A stretch of 64,000 bases of DNA. It comes from Pollutiaquabacter aromativorans (lineage in GTDB: Bacteria; Bacteroidota; Bacteroidia; AKYH767-A; 2013-40CM-41-45). Shown in pieces: positions 52,942 to 61,670 of the stretch. Numbering within the stretch: the stretch's first letter is position 1; every line of letters begins with the position of its first letter. Under the pieces are notes generated by a model that was not told where the DNA came from, made no database searches, and saw only the letters and a program-made list of their open reading frames with translations. The translations under genes were made by a program, and so were the position numbers. The DNA lies in contig CP185379.1 in the NCBI GenBank assembly GCA_049177215.1, positions 3,348,001 through 3,412,000 of the forward strand, in the 5' to 3' direction.

Positions 52942-54615
52942 TTAGAATTTCATCCAGCGCAACATGATGTCGCGGTCTCCGGATGATAGGTGCAACAGAT
53001 AAAAACCCGAGGAGAGTCGGCTGACATCAATCATGGATTGCTTCGTATCCAGCTTTCGTGTTTCCTGCACGCAGGCTCCACGTAGATCGTAGATCGAATA
53101 GCATATATCCTGCTGTGCGAAAGTTTCTGCGATCTGTACTTGCAGGAGGTTGTGTGCCGGAACAGGAGCAAGCGATGCAGACAATTTACCGGCTGACGGA
53201 GCATTGATTGAAGTAGGAAGCAGTCCATCCGCTTTGGCAGCATAGGTACCCCAGGTGTGCGGTCCGGTCCGGTTGTCTCCCCATGCGGCGACAAATCCGG
53301 AAGCACCAGCGTCGGCGATCACGATGTCAAGATCATCACAACTTCCGCCTGTGCAGGGTGTTGAGGTGTATTGGTTGTTCGAGGTAATCACGGGGTAGCC
53401 GTCGGCGCGCCAGAGACGTTGTCCCGAAGCATCGAAATGCTGACCGAAGACGCAGATTCTGCCGTATCGATATTCCTGCCAGGACACATAGACACCTCCA
53501 CTTCGGTCGGGTGCCATCGCAAAGTGAAAGGCGGCGCTGGGCATGTGTATCACGGTCGTGTCGGTACCGGAAACCATGTTGCCACCAGCGTCGAAGTGTT
53601 TGACGATGTAGAACAGGCTGTCGGTCGCGGTGGGATACCGCAAGCTGTAACCCACCCAGGTGCCACCGGCGTAATCGGGCGCAAGAAGAGCGTGGGTCCC
53701 TCCCATATCCGGTGGTGCCGCCGCGATGCCATCGCCGGGCCAGCGCGCTGTGCCGGCAGTATCGAAGTACTGCAGGTGGAGATCGTAGTCGCTATTCAGA
53801 CTGAGCAGGAAGCAACCGTTGCTGACAGGGTCCTTGACCATGTCCTGCGAAGTGTCGTCGAGACACACCACATTCACTGTCATGGGAGAAGCCCAGGTGG
53901 CGATGCCCTGTCGGTCGAAATGAAGCAGGGATGCCGATGTTGTGGATTCGTAGAGGCAGAATCCTCCTCCGTTGCCGTCGGGTGCGACTTCCCAGAGGTA
54001 CCGGGCGCCGCTGGGTCCGATGCGGGTTTGTGGCGGGATCAAGATGTTGCCCGAGGAATCAACGCGTTCGATCCCGAGGAACGGTTGCGCGCTGAAGTAG
54101 AGTACCCGGTACAGGATGATCACGCCGCCGCTATCGTCCGGTAGTGTACGGACGAATTGGATCGAAGAAGTTGCCGGCGTAGGGGAGAGGCTGAGGCCGT
54201 TCGGTCCGAAGAGCGTATCGCCATCCTGGTTGAAACGTTGTACGAAGATGCGGGCGTTAGAGAAGGCGGCCGTATTGGACCAGGCAATGTAGCCGTCGGA
54301 GTTGGCACCTGCTGTCATGGAACGCTTCGAAGCATCGGCGTAGTCGAATGCGGCTGTTGGAATCATCGTTTTTCCGTATCGCTGCCAGAGTGTATCACCA
54401 TTGGCGGTGAGACGTTGCATGCTATAGCTGCCTGGCCCGGCAAGACTTCCGGATACCCAACCGACAAAATACCCGTTCTGACCGTCGTGCAGGATGGTCG
54501 GGTTCACGTTCACGTTGATTGTGCTGAGCTGGTTCCGGTCCAGTGTATCGGGGTTCCATTGTGCGGTGGCGCAATTGGCCGTCAATATGAGAAGGTAAAG
54601 AGTGAAGTGTCGCAT
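52942..54615 (-). CDS. T9SS-secreted protein of unknown function
   Basis: A 557-residue protein with a signal peptide (1-18, ending 'CATAQ'), a long domain with repeated 'DGxGGxxxxW...QRxDxxGxxLW' patterns (about 30-470) and a T9SS sorting domain (about 485-557, 'LAPVPAHNLLQVQI' to 'DIMLRWMKF'). The repeats look like a beta-propeller with Trp-rich blades and resemble those of the 62173 and 9548 genes only in outline. It is flanked on both sides by the paired hairpin repeats. No enzymatic motif is visible. Confidence 0.85.
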   Translation of the reverse strand: MRHFTLYLLILTANCATAQWNPDTLDRNQLSTINVNVNPTILHDGQNGYFVGWVSGSLAGPGSYSMQRLTANGDTLWQRYGKTMIPTAAFDYADASKRSMTAGANSDGYIAWSNTAAFSNARIFVQRFNQDGDTLFGPNGLSLSPTPATSSIQFVRTLPDDSGGVIILYRVLYFSAQPFLGIERVDSSGNILIPPQTRIGPSGARYLWEVAPDGNGGGFCLYESTTSASLLHFDRQGIATWASPMTVNVVCLDDTSQDMVKDPVSNGCFLLSLNSDYDLHLQYFDTAGTARWPGDGIAAAPPDMGGTHALLAPDYAGGTWVGYSLRYPTATDSLFYIVKHFDAGGNMVSGTDTTVIHMPSAAFHFAMAPDRSGGVYVSWQEYRYGRICVFGQHFDASGQRLWRADGYPVITSNNQYTSTPCTGGSCDDLDIVIADAGASGFVAAWGDNRTGPHTWGTYAAKADGLLPTSINAPSAGKLSASLAPVPAHNLLQVQIAETFAQQDICYSIYDLRGACVQETRKLDTKQSMIDVSRLSSGFYLLHLSSGDRDIMLRWMKF

Positions 54616-54745
54616 GGATGAAAGAGGAGTTGAGTCCGTGAGAATTTGAACGCCAATTTATTATTCCAAGGTATCAAGAATCTTTCTTGTACGAAATTCG
54701 CCAATTCTTACGCTAGGCCCCGCACTTCGATTCGCCTGAATTGAA

Positions 54746-54874
54746 ACCACGGAGGACACCGAGGCACACACAAAGGACACAGAGTTCGAAAACTGTGTCC
54801 CTCTGTGAATTCCTCGGTGTCCTCCGTGGTTAAAACCTCGAAGCCCGAAATAACCTAACTTAGTACGAGGAAGC
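54746..54874. repeat. Hairpin repeat, copy 2 (MITE/REP-like)
   Basis: ACCACGGAGGACACCGAGG at 54746 pairs with CCTCGGTGTCCTCCGTGGT ending at 54830. The tail CGAAGCCCGAAATAACCTAA and TACGAGGAAGC matches copy 1 in the same orientation. Differences in one arm are matched in the other (GGAGG/CCTCC), so the hairpin is being kept. Confidence 0.78.
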
Positions 54875-54882
54875 CGTTGCCA

Positions 54883-55547
54883 CATGAATGCCCGGATGTC
54901 GCTCATCGTACTTTTGTTGCTTGCCTGCAGCCGCCTGCTGGCCCAGCCTATACCGGTCAGGGTGCAGGCGGGCGATCAGGGTGCTTGCGTCCGACAGCAC
55001 GACCGTGCAGACTGCTGAACATGGCCCCCTAGTGATCAACTCGGTCCGGTTTTACCTGAGCGAGCTGCGGTTGATGCGCAATGGAACGATCGTCTGGCGC
55101 GACAGCCTGCCGGCGCACCTCATCGACTTGCGCCATCCGGAGCATAACATCTTGTCGCTTCCCGATCATCAGCCGGGTGATTCCCTGTACTTCCGGTTCG
55201 GCACCGACAGTCTGCTAAACGTGAGCGGCGCCTTGAGCGGCGACCTTGATCCGTCGAAAGGCATGTACTGGGCCTGGAACAGCGGCTACATCAACTGCAA
55301 GATCGAAGGCCGGTCGGAGCGATCCGTCGCGCTGGACCACCAATTGGAATATCATCTCGGCGGTTATCTGCCGCCAAACACAACGAGTCGTGAAGTACGG
55401 CTACCAGTCGGGAAGACGCTGGTGCTCGACCTCCAGGAATTTCTCGAGTCGATTAAACCCGGACAGTTTCCCACGGTCACTGCACCCGGACCGGAAGCGG
55501 TGCGGCTGTGCGAGGTGCTGGCCCGTTCGTTCCGGATGGTACCATGA
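54883..55547 (+). CDS. MbnP-family protein (likely copper-binding, exported), frame broken by one base
   Basis: The start at 54883 gives a signal peptide ('MNARMSLIVLLLLACSRLLA'). The body continues in the +1 frame from about 54980 ('LASDSTTVQTAEHGPLVINS', 'VRFYLSELRL', 'LIDLRHPEHN', 'MYWAWNSGYINCKIEG'). Removing one G from the GGG at 54979-54981 joins them into about 221 residues. 'DPSKGMYWAWNSGY' and the DSTTVQT opening are typical of MbnP-family proteins. In Methylosinus, MbnP binds copper through a kynurenine made from Trp by its partner MbnH. The next gene overlaps by ATGA and encodes an MbnH-like diheme protein, which supports the call. An ATG at 54888 in the body frame lacks a good signal peptide. 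Confidence 0.8.
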
Positions 55548-56572
55548 AACGAGTGCGTGTCCTGCTGCTGCTGGTTGCTTTTGTCGTGCTGACGGCTGGG
55601 CTTACCGCGCCATCGCTTTTCCGCATTCCGCCGGGATTTCCCGAACCGGTCTATCTACTGAACGAGAACCCGCTCTCGGAAGCGAAGGTGCTGCTCGGTC
55701 GCGCACTCTTTTACGATCCGTTGCTGTCGCGCGATAGTACCATCTCCTGCGAGAGTTGTCATTCGCCCTATACCGCTTTTGCGCATACGGACCATGCGCG
55801 CAGCCACGGGATCGACAACCGCATCGGCATCCGCAACGCGCCGGCGCTGTTTAACCTGGCGTGGCAGCCGGAGTTCATGTGGGACGGCGCCATCAATCAC
55901 CTCGACGTGCAGGCACTCGCGCCGATCGCGCATCACGATGAGATGGACAACACCCTCGATGAGGTGCTGAAACGCCTGCGGCGCTCGCCTTTGTATCCGG
56001 AATTGTTCCGCGCTGTTTATGGCGATACGGTGATCAGCGGTCAGCGGTTCCTCAAGGCGATCTCCGCCTTCATGCTTACGCTGGTCAGCGCCGACGCGCG
56101 CTACGACCGGATGAAGCGGGGGGAGTTGACGTTCACGGAGCAGGAGGCGAACGGTTATCGACTCTTCCAAGAGCATTGTAACGCCTGTCACCGCGAACCA
56201 TTGTTTACCAACTATGCCTATGCTAACAACGGATTGCTTCCTGACACCGCCGTGCCCGATGCGGGCCGTTACCGGATCACGCGCGTTGCATCCGACAGCC
56301 TGCAGTTCAAAGTTCCCAGTCTGCGGAATTTGGAGTACTCCTATCCTTATATGCACGATGGTCGCTTCAAGACACTTTCTGAGGTGATCCGGCATTACAC
56401 CAACGGCATTCAAATCGAACCAACACTATCGCCGGAACTACAAAAGCCGATCGTGCTGCGTCCGGAGGAGAAAGTCGATCTGCAAGCTTTTCTGTTGACG
56501 CTTTCCGACAGCGCTTTCGTTTTTGACACCAGCCATGCTTTCCCCCGGCAGTTGTTTTTCGGCAAACGCTGA
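55544..56572 (+). CDS. MbnH/MauG-like diheme cytochrome c peroxidase-family protein
   Basis: A 342-residue exported protein with a signal or anchor (about 1-24) and two c-type heme sites: C69-E-S-C72-H73 and C212-N-A-C215-H216. 'GRALFYDPLLSRDSTISC', 'NAPALFNLAWQPEFMWDG' and 'VPSLRNLEYSYPYMHDGR' are classic for the CcpA/MauG group. It acts in the periplasm. Given the MbnP gene overlapping upstream by ATGA, it is best read as the MbnH-like oxidase of that protein; a plain peroxidase is the alternative. The ATG at 55544 is chosen for the overlap and the signal peptide. The YHYH-protein gene follows. Confidence 0.9.
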   Translation: MKRVRVLLLLVAFVVLTAGLTAPSLFRIPPGFPEPVYLLNENPLSEAKVLLGRALFYDPLLSRDSTISCESCHSPYTAFAHTDHARSHGIDNRIGIRNAPALFNLAWQPEFMWDGAINHLDVQALAPIAHHDEMDNTLDEVLKRLRRSPLYPELFRAVYGDTVISGQRFLKAISAFMLTLVSADARYDRMKRGELTFTEQEANGYRLFQEHCNACHREPLFTNYAYANNGLLPDTAVPDAGRYRITRVASDSLQFKVPSLRNLEYSYPYMHDGRFKTLSEVIRHYTNGIQIEPTLSPELQKPIVLRPEEKVDLQAFLLTLSDSAFVFDTSHAFPRQLFFGKR

Positions 56573-56654
56573 ACGTACGACAACGGTGTCGGCCAGGCCG
56601 GGGTTTTTATCGGTGAATAGCGAAATAATTCTCCCGGAATTCCGGATATTCGAT

Positions 56655-56670
56655 AAACCTTCGGAGGTTT
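56655..56670. promoter_or_regulatory. Small hairpin between the mbnH-like and YHYH genes
   Basis: AAACCT and AGGTTT pair across a TCGG loop in the 131-base gap. There is no T run, so it is not a clear terminator. It may be a leader structure or a processing site. Confidence 0.3.
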
Positions 56671-56703
56671 CAGTCATCCAAGGTCCTCATCCCGCACCCA
56701 CCC

Positions 56704-58053
56704 ATGATCCAGAAATTCCTCCTGACGGTTTTCCTTTTCGTATTCGGAGCCATCAACGCCCAGGCGCAGGGCCCCAACATCACCTCCTGGTTACAGAACA
56801 CGACCGGTATTACCGGCCGGCATTATGTTGCCGGCAATTCCACGCCGATCGTTGACGCCACCCTGGCCAACATCCAGACCGTGCAGTATTCGACGAACTG
56901 GGTCTACATCAGTACGAACGGCATACCGGCTTATATCACCGGACCTTTCCTCGACGGGAATCCTTCAATCGCGCAGAGTCAGAATGCGATCTTCCGGATG
57001 CCGTTGAATCCGGTGCAGAACACCGGCACACCGACGGCTACGACGATGGGCAACATCGGGATCTTCGTGAACGGTGTGGCGTTCTTCGATCACCGTGACG
57101 GGGTGAGTTGGCGGAATTCCTCCGGCTCACTTGCGGGCGGACCGCTGGGCGGCATGGGTGACAACGTCTGGAACCGGGACGCGGTGGTGGCGGAGCGGGC
57201 GGGATTCGACTGCGCGAAGGGACATCCGGCGATGGGCAACTACCATCACCATCAGAACCCGAGCGCGTTCAACCTCGACCTGAACGTAATCAGCAATGTG
57301 TGCGACCTGTACGCCGCCGATGGATTGTACGTACTCGACAGCACCGCGCATGCACCGCTGATCGGATTCGCGTACGACGGCTTTCCGGTGTACGGCGCCT
57401 TCGGCTTCACGAATACGAACGGCACCGGTGGTATAACGCGAATGAAGTCGGGCTATCAGTTGCGCAACATCACGGTACGCACGCACTACGCGAACGGCAC
57501 CGACGTCACGGACGGTCCCGCCGTCAGCGCGACTTATCCGCTCGGGTACTTCCGCGAAGACTACGAGTTCGTCGCTTCCACCGATCCCGATCGGCTCGAC
57601 GAGCACAACGGTCGCTTCTGCGTGACGCCGGAATATCCGGCGGGTACCTATGCTTACTTCTGTACCGTGGACGAGAACTGGAACTCGGCCTACCCGTACA
57701 TCGTGGGGCCGACGTTTTATGGCACCAAGGTCGCCAGTCGGGTCAACAGCATCACCGAGCCGACCACGATCTACACTCCTTCGACGACCGAACTGACCAA
57801 TTTGGTCACCGACGAAGCGAGCATCAGCATCTATCCCAACCCCGCGAGCGATGTGGTGGCCGTGCAGTTGAAGTCGTTCCTGAATGCCGACTGTCCGGTC
57901 GTGTTGTTCGACGCCCAGGGACGCATCGTGGAGCGGAAGATCCTGCCGCAGGGCAGTACGATCGCCTATTTCGATACGCGACGACTATACGCCGGCGAGT
58001 ACCTGGTGCTGATCGGGAATGTGTCGCGGCGGGTGGTGTTGGTGAAGGATTGA
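56704..58053 (+). CDS. YHYH-domain T9SS-secreted protein
   Basis: A 449-residue protein with a signal peptide (1-21, 'INAQAQ') and a YHYH domain (about 85-345). The family's motif reads 'GNYHHHQNP' (about residue 178), with 'HAPLIGFAYDGFPVYGAFG' and 'GTYAYFCTVDENWNSAYPY' as further hallmarks. A T9SS sorting domain ends the protein ('IYPNPASDVVAVQL' to 'SRRVVLVKD'). The His cluster suggests metal binding (inference). It follows the MbnP-MbnH-like pair on the same strand and probably belongs to the same exported metal-linked system. Parts of its 3' end are found again as remnants at 60018 and 61898. Confidence 0.9.
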   Translation: MIQKFLLTVFLFVFGAINAQAQGPNITSWLQNTTGITGRHYVAGNSTPIVDATLANIQTVQYSTNWVYISTNGIPAYITGPFLDGNPSIAQSQNAIFRMPLNPVQNTGTPTATTMGNIGIFVNGVAFFDHRDGVSWRNSSGSLAGGPLGGMGDNVWNRDAVVAERAGFDCAKGHPAMGNYHHHQNPSAFNLDLNVISNVCDLYAADGLYVLDSTAHAPLIGFAYDGFPVYGAFGFTNTNGTGGITRMKSGYQLRNITVRTHYANGTDVTDGPAVSATYPLGYFREDYEFVASTDPDRLDEHNGRFCVTPEYPAGTYAYFCTVDENWNSAYPYIVGPTFYGTKVASRVNSITEPTTIYTPSTTELTNLVTDEASISIYPNPASDVVAVQLKSFLNADCPVVLFDAQGRIVERKILPQGSTIAYFDTRRLYAGEYLVLIGNVSRRVVLVKD

Positions 58054-58158
58054 CCCGTACAATGGATAAAAAGCCCGAATTTCTTACGTATAACCTATCT
58101 TCATCAGGGTTTGAGCAATTGAATTGCATTTCTGCATTTAGAATTAGAGATTCGATTT

Positions 58159-59955
58159 GTGAAAAAGCAAACCGCCAAGCCCCGGGAGTACTCCCGTTCG
58201 GTTTATTATCTGCTGATCGCGTTGACAGCTTTCCTGGTCTACGCTAACAGCCTTTCCCACCAATTCACCCTCGACGATCCCTTCTTTTTCACGCAGAACA
58301 AGACCGTCCTGAAAGGTGCTGCGGGCATTTCGCAGTTGTTCGCGGAGGGGAGCATGCAGGGATTCACGGGGGAGGGCGGTGTGCAGCCGTATCGTCCTGT
58401 CACGCTTGCTTCGTTCGCACTCCAGAAGGACTTTTTCGGGGTAAAGCCGTATCCAGCACACCTTGTGAACGTGCTGCTGTACGTGGCGGTGTGCCTCCTG
58501 TTCTTCAGCGCCTTCAGGAGGATCTTCCGTGAAGCCGACCCTCGCCTGGTCTTCGCCATGGCGTTGCTGTATGCGGTTCATCCCGTGCATGCCGAAGTGG
58601 TGGCGAGCGTAAAGAGCCGCGACGAGTTGCTGGCGGCCCTGTTCGGTTTCGCCTCGCTGCGCGCGTACTTCGGCGGCGTCGGCCCACCGTCGATTACACG
58701 GATCCTGGGCGCGGCCGCGCTGTTCGCGCTGGCCGTCTTTTCCAAAGAAAGCGCGATCGCCCTGCTGGCGGTGTTCCCGCTGGCATCCATCCTGTTTCGA
58801 CGCCAAACGCTGCGTCCCCAGCTCCTCGGTCAGTTGACGCTGGTTGCGGTGGCGGCCTTGTTCGTGCTGGTCCGGCAGGCCGTAGTGGGCGGCGAGTTTT
58901 CGGAGCGTCAGTCGAGCGTGCTGGAGAACGTGCTGTTCGGGGCACAGGGTTTTTCGGAGACGGCAGGTACGAAACTGTCCATCCTGGGCCTGTACTTCCG
59001 CCTGTTGTTCTTTCCCGTTCAGTTGAGCTGGGATTATTCGTTCAACCAGGTGCCGGTGGTCGGACTGTCGGCGCCTGCCGCACTGGCAGGCGGGCTGCTC
59101 TGCATCGGATCGCTGGCGCTGGTACTCATCACCTGGCGTAAGCACCCGATCGTCGCTTTTGGTATGTTGTTCTTCTTCATCACGCTTTCTCCTGCCGGGA
59201 ACTTCGTCTACCTCATCGGCACCACGGCGGCGGAGCGTTTCCTGTTCCTGCCGTCAGCCGGATTCGCTGTTGCGTTGATCGCGGGTGTCGCCGCGCTGCT
59301 CCGGCTGCCGCTGAGCAGCCTGCAGGGTCCGCGGTTCCGTCCCGCGGCGATCGTCCTCGCGACGGTCTTCGTCCTGCTGGCCGGTCGTGCGATATCGCGC
59401 TCGGCGGACTGGAAGGACACGCTCACCGTGCTGGAGTCGGGCGTGATAGCTTCGCCGAACAGCGCGCGTGCCCATTCAGCGCTCGCTTCCGAGTACCGGG
59501 TGCGCGGCGAGCAGTCGGGACTGTTGCAGGACAGGAGGAAATGGTTCGAGTCTGCGATCGCCGAGTACCGGGCCTCCATCACGATTCTGCCCGATCAGAC
59601 CTTTTCACATTACAACCTTGCCCTGAGTTATCAGGAGTACGGCGATACCGCCCGCGCCTTTTCCGAGTACCAGGCCACCCTGGCGATCAAACCGGACCAT
59701 GATTTCGCGCTGAACAACCTCGGTGCACTCTACGGAGCGCAGGGACGCTACGACAGCGCCCTGGCTTGCATGCGCAGCGCCTCTTCCGCGAAACCTTCGA
59801 ATATTATGTACCGGGAGAACATCGGCGTGTACCTTTTTTATTCAGGGCAACTCGTAGCAGCAGATTCGTTGGCTCGGCAGTTGCAGATCGAGCGCCCCGA
59901 CAATATCAAGGCGCAAGAAATCTTGAACGCAGTAGCAGCAACGAGAAAGCAATAA
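58159..59955 (+). CDS. TMTC-like polytopic membrane glycosyltransferase-type protein with C-terminal TPRs
   Basis: About 598 residues with a GTG start at 58159. The first 420 residues carry about ten membrane helices. 'FTLDDPFFFT' with D39-D40 lies in the first outside loop, and 'YRPVTLASFAL' and 'HPVHAEVVASVKSRDEL' follow; these are signatures of the TMTC/GT-C group, known as protein O-mannosyltransferases in animals. Residues 440-598 are three or four TPRs ('PDQTFSHYNLALSYQEYGDT', 'DFALNNLGALYGAQGRYDSA'). In bacteria the activity of such proteins is unproven. They may glycosylate exported proteins, for example T9SS cargo (inference). Its terminator is not clear. Confidence 0.85.
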   Translation: MKKQTAKPREYSRSVYYLLIALTAFLVYANSLSHQFTLDDPFFFTQNKTVLKGAAGISQLFAEGSMQGFTGEGGVQPYRPVTLASFALQKDFFGVKPYPAHLVNVLLYVAVCLLFFSAFRRIFREADPRLVFAMALLYAVHPVHAEVVASVKSRDELLAALFGFASLRAYFGGVGPPSITRILGAAALFALAVFSKESAIALLAVFPLASILFRRQTLRPQLLGQLTLVAVAALFVLVRQAVVGGEFSERQSSVLENVLFGAQGFSETAGTKLSILGLYFRLLFFPVQLSWDYSFNQVPVVGLSAPAALAGGLLCIGSLALVLITWRKHPIVAFGMLFFFITLSPAGNFVYLIGTTAAERFLFLPSAGFAVALIAGVAALLRLPLSSLQGPRFRPAAIVLATVFVLLAGRAISRSADWKDTLTVLESGVIASPNSARAHSALASEYRVRGEQSGLLQDRRKWFESAIAEYRASITILPDQTFSHYNLALSYQEYGDTARAFSEYQATLAIKPDHDFALNNLGALYGAQGRYDSALACMRSASSAKPSNIMYRENIGVYLFYSGQLVAADSLARQLQIERPDNIKAQEILNAVAATRKQ

Positions 59956-60017
59956 TATTGCAATAGAATTTTAAAGTTTTAACAGGTTCGCCTGAATTCT
60001 TGTTCGACGCAAGGGCG

Positions 60018-60116
60018 GCACTGTCGCCTATTTCGATAAGAGACGATTATATGCCGGCAAGTACCTGGTGCTGATCGGGAATGTGTTGCGGCGGGTGGTG
60101 TTGGTGAAGAATTGAG
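60018..60116 (+). pseudogene. Remnant of a T9SS sorting-domain end
   Basis: A 32-codon frame ending in TGA reads 'GTVAYFDKRRLYAGKYLVLI' and 'RRVVLVKN', close to the end of the YHYH protein at 57960-58053 (also at DNA level). No upstream coding sequence remains. The rest of the gap 59956-60292 holds nothing I recognise except an AT-rich stretch before the next gene, where TTATCTTTCC near 60266 resembles a -7 box. Confidence 0.7.
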
Positions 60117-60292
60117 ATGTCCGAAGTTGGGGATGATCGTCTTCTTAGGAATATTGACCCCATAGCATCCCCCATTTTTACCGGAAAATCTACGCGATAA
60201 CCTATTGCTGATTCTTGAATCAGGGTTGTCTGAAAGTTTAACAAACTCCGGGAGGGTAAGACTGTTATCTTTCCAGAAGTTCAACTTTTCCC

Positions 60293-61129
60293 ATGCGTTT
60301 ATTTTCCGGATTGCCTACTTGCTGGCATTTCTGCTTCCTCGCCGTGCTACTCACCGGTTGCGAGCAGTTCGAGTTTAGTCCTTATCAAACGAAGCAAGGC
60401 GGGAAGGAACACATCGGATTAAACGCGACGAATATTTCCAGGCTGCAGGCCAGTACACCGAGTGATACGATCGTGCTGGTATTCAGCGGAGACCAGCAGC
60501 GTTTTTATTACCAGGTTGACCGGATGGTGGACGACATCAATGACCTGCAACAGGTAGATGCCGTCTTTCTGGTTGGCGATCTGACCGACTTCGGGCTCAT
60601 TCGGGAGTTCGGCTGGCTGAATGAATCCTTGCTTCGGTTGCAGTGTCCGTTCATCGCCGTGATCGGAAATCATGATTGTCTTGCCAATGGTACGGAGCTG
60701 TTCGAGCGAACTTATGGGCCTTTGAATCAACATTTCGACTGGGCCGGGATCCGATTTATTCTGCACAATACCAACAGCCGGGAGTTTTCATTCAATGGAC
60801 AGGTGCCTGACATCAACTGGATGCGCAGCGTTGTCGAGGATACATCCGCCTATCGAGCCAGTGTTTTTGTTTCCCATATCAAGCCCTTTGATATCGGCGA
60901 TTTCGACGCTGCATTGGAAGACGACTATGTCCAGGTGCTGCGCAGCGCCCGCTCACCATTATTCAGTGTACATGGACATGATCATATTTCCAATTCTGTT
61001 ACGCCATATGGCAGTGACTTGCATTTTCATGTTGCCGGATCACCGTCCTATAGCAGCTATGCCCTTGTGAAGATCTTTACACTCGATGATGGGACGATCA
61101 GTTATACTCTTTCTCGTCGTACTTTTTAG
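60293..61129 (+). CDS. Calcineurin-like metallophosphoesterase lipoprotein
   Basis: A 278-residue protein with a lipoprotein signal (lipobox L20-T-G-C23), so it is probably membrane-anchored in the cell envelope. The phosphoesterase motifs are G95-D96-L-T-D99, G125-N126-H127-D128, H195 and G228-H229-D230-H231. The first motif, usually D-x-H, reads D67-Q-Q69, so the His ligand of the first metal is Gln; related enzymes tolerate this but activity may differ. The substrate is unknown: phosphoesters, nucleotides or phospholipid heads are all possible. The downstream gene overlaps it by 44 bases, so they form an operon. Confidence 0.88.
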   Translation: MRLFSGLPTCWHFCFLAVLLTGCEQFEFSPYQTKQGGKEHIGLNATNISRLQASTPSDTIVLVFSGDQQRFYYQVDRMVDDINDLQQVDAVFLVGDLTDFGLIREFGWLNESLLRLQCPFIAVIGNHDCLANGTELFERTYGPLNQHFDWAGIRFILHNTNSREFSFNGQVPDINWMRSVVEDTSAYRASVFVSHIKPFDIGDFDAALEDDYVQVLRSARSPLFSVHGHDHISNSVTPYGSDLHFHVAGSPSYSSYALVKIFTLDDGTISYTLSRRTF

Positions 61130-61670
61130 TGTTCGGGCTTTCGCGGACCCATCCGACACGGCCAAGAGCATGTGTAGGATTCGGTTGGATGCGTATGCTC
61201 AATTCGCCGGCGGGCAAGGACTGTGGTCTTGCGGAATCCTGGCAACTCCAAACGAGCGGATCGGTGTTTCAATCGGCATCGGCCATACACCACCGGCGTA
61301 CGGGAATATTTTTACGCTGACAGGTAAATGCGTGTACACCCCGTGGAACATCCGGCTGAATGCTGCTTTCACACTCTACCCGCTGGGTGTAGGATTGTAT
61401 TGCTCGCTGAGCAGCTCCGAGAATATCAAGTGGGCCTGGGACAAAACGAAGTATCCGAACAACTATTACTGGTGGCCCGCTTCGCTGCGTACCGGCCCGA
61501 TCGTACAGTTCGCACTTCAAGGGCGTGTTGGATCATACCTGATCACTCCCTACTTCGAAGTTTCCACCAATGATCTCTACCTGTCAAGCTATTTTGGGAA
61601 TGCCCGATCATTGAGTCTTCCGGATATCCTGGTCATGGGAGCAGGTGTACGTTTCCGGTTGAAGCCCTAA
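61086..61670 (+). CDS. Outer-membrane beta-barrel-like protein, hypothetical
   Basis: A 194-residue protein with a signal peptide (about 1-20, ending 'RAFA'). It has amphipathic strands ('RIGVSIGIGHTPPAYGNIF', 'YLITPYFEVSTNDLYLSS') and a closing 'VMGAGVRFRLKP'. This suggests a small outer-membrane barrel. Two ATGs (61086 and 61089) both lie inside the phosphoesterase gene, giving an overlap of about 44 bases, so the start may be coupled. I do not recognise a family. Confidence 0.7.
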   Translation: MMGRSVILFLVVLFSVRAFADPSDTAKSMCRIRLDAYAQFAGGQGLWSCGILATPNERIGVSIGIGHTPPAYGNIFTLTGKCVYTPWNIRLNAAFTLYPLGVGLYCSLSSSENIKWAWDKTKYPNNYYWWPASLRTGPIVQFALQGRVGSYLITPYFEVSTNDLYLSSYFGNARSLSLPDILVMGAGVRFRLKP

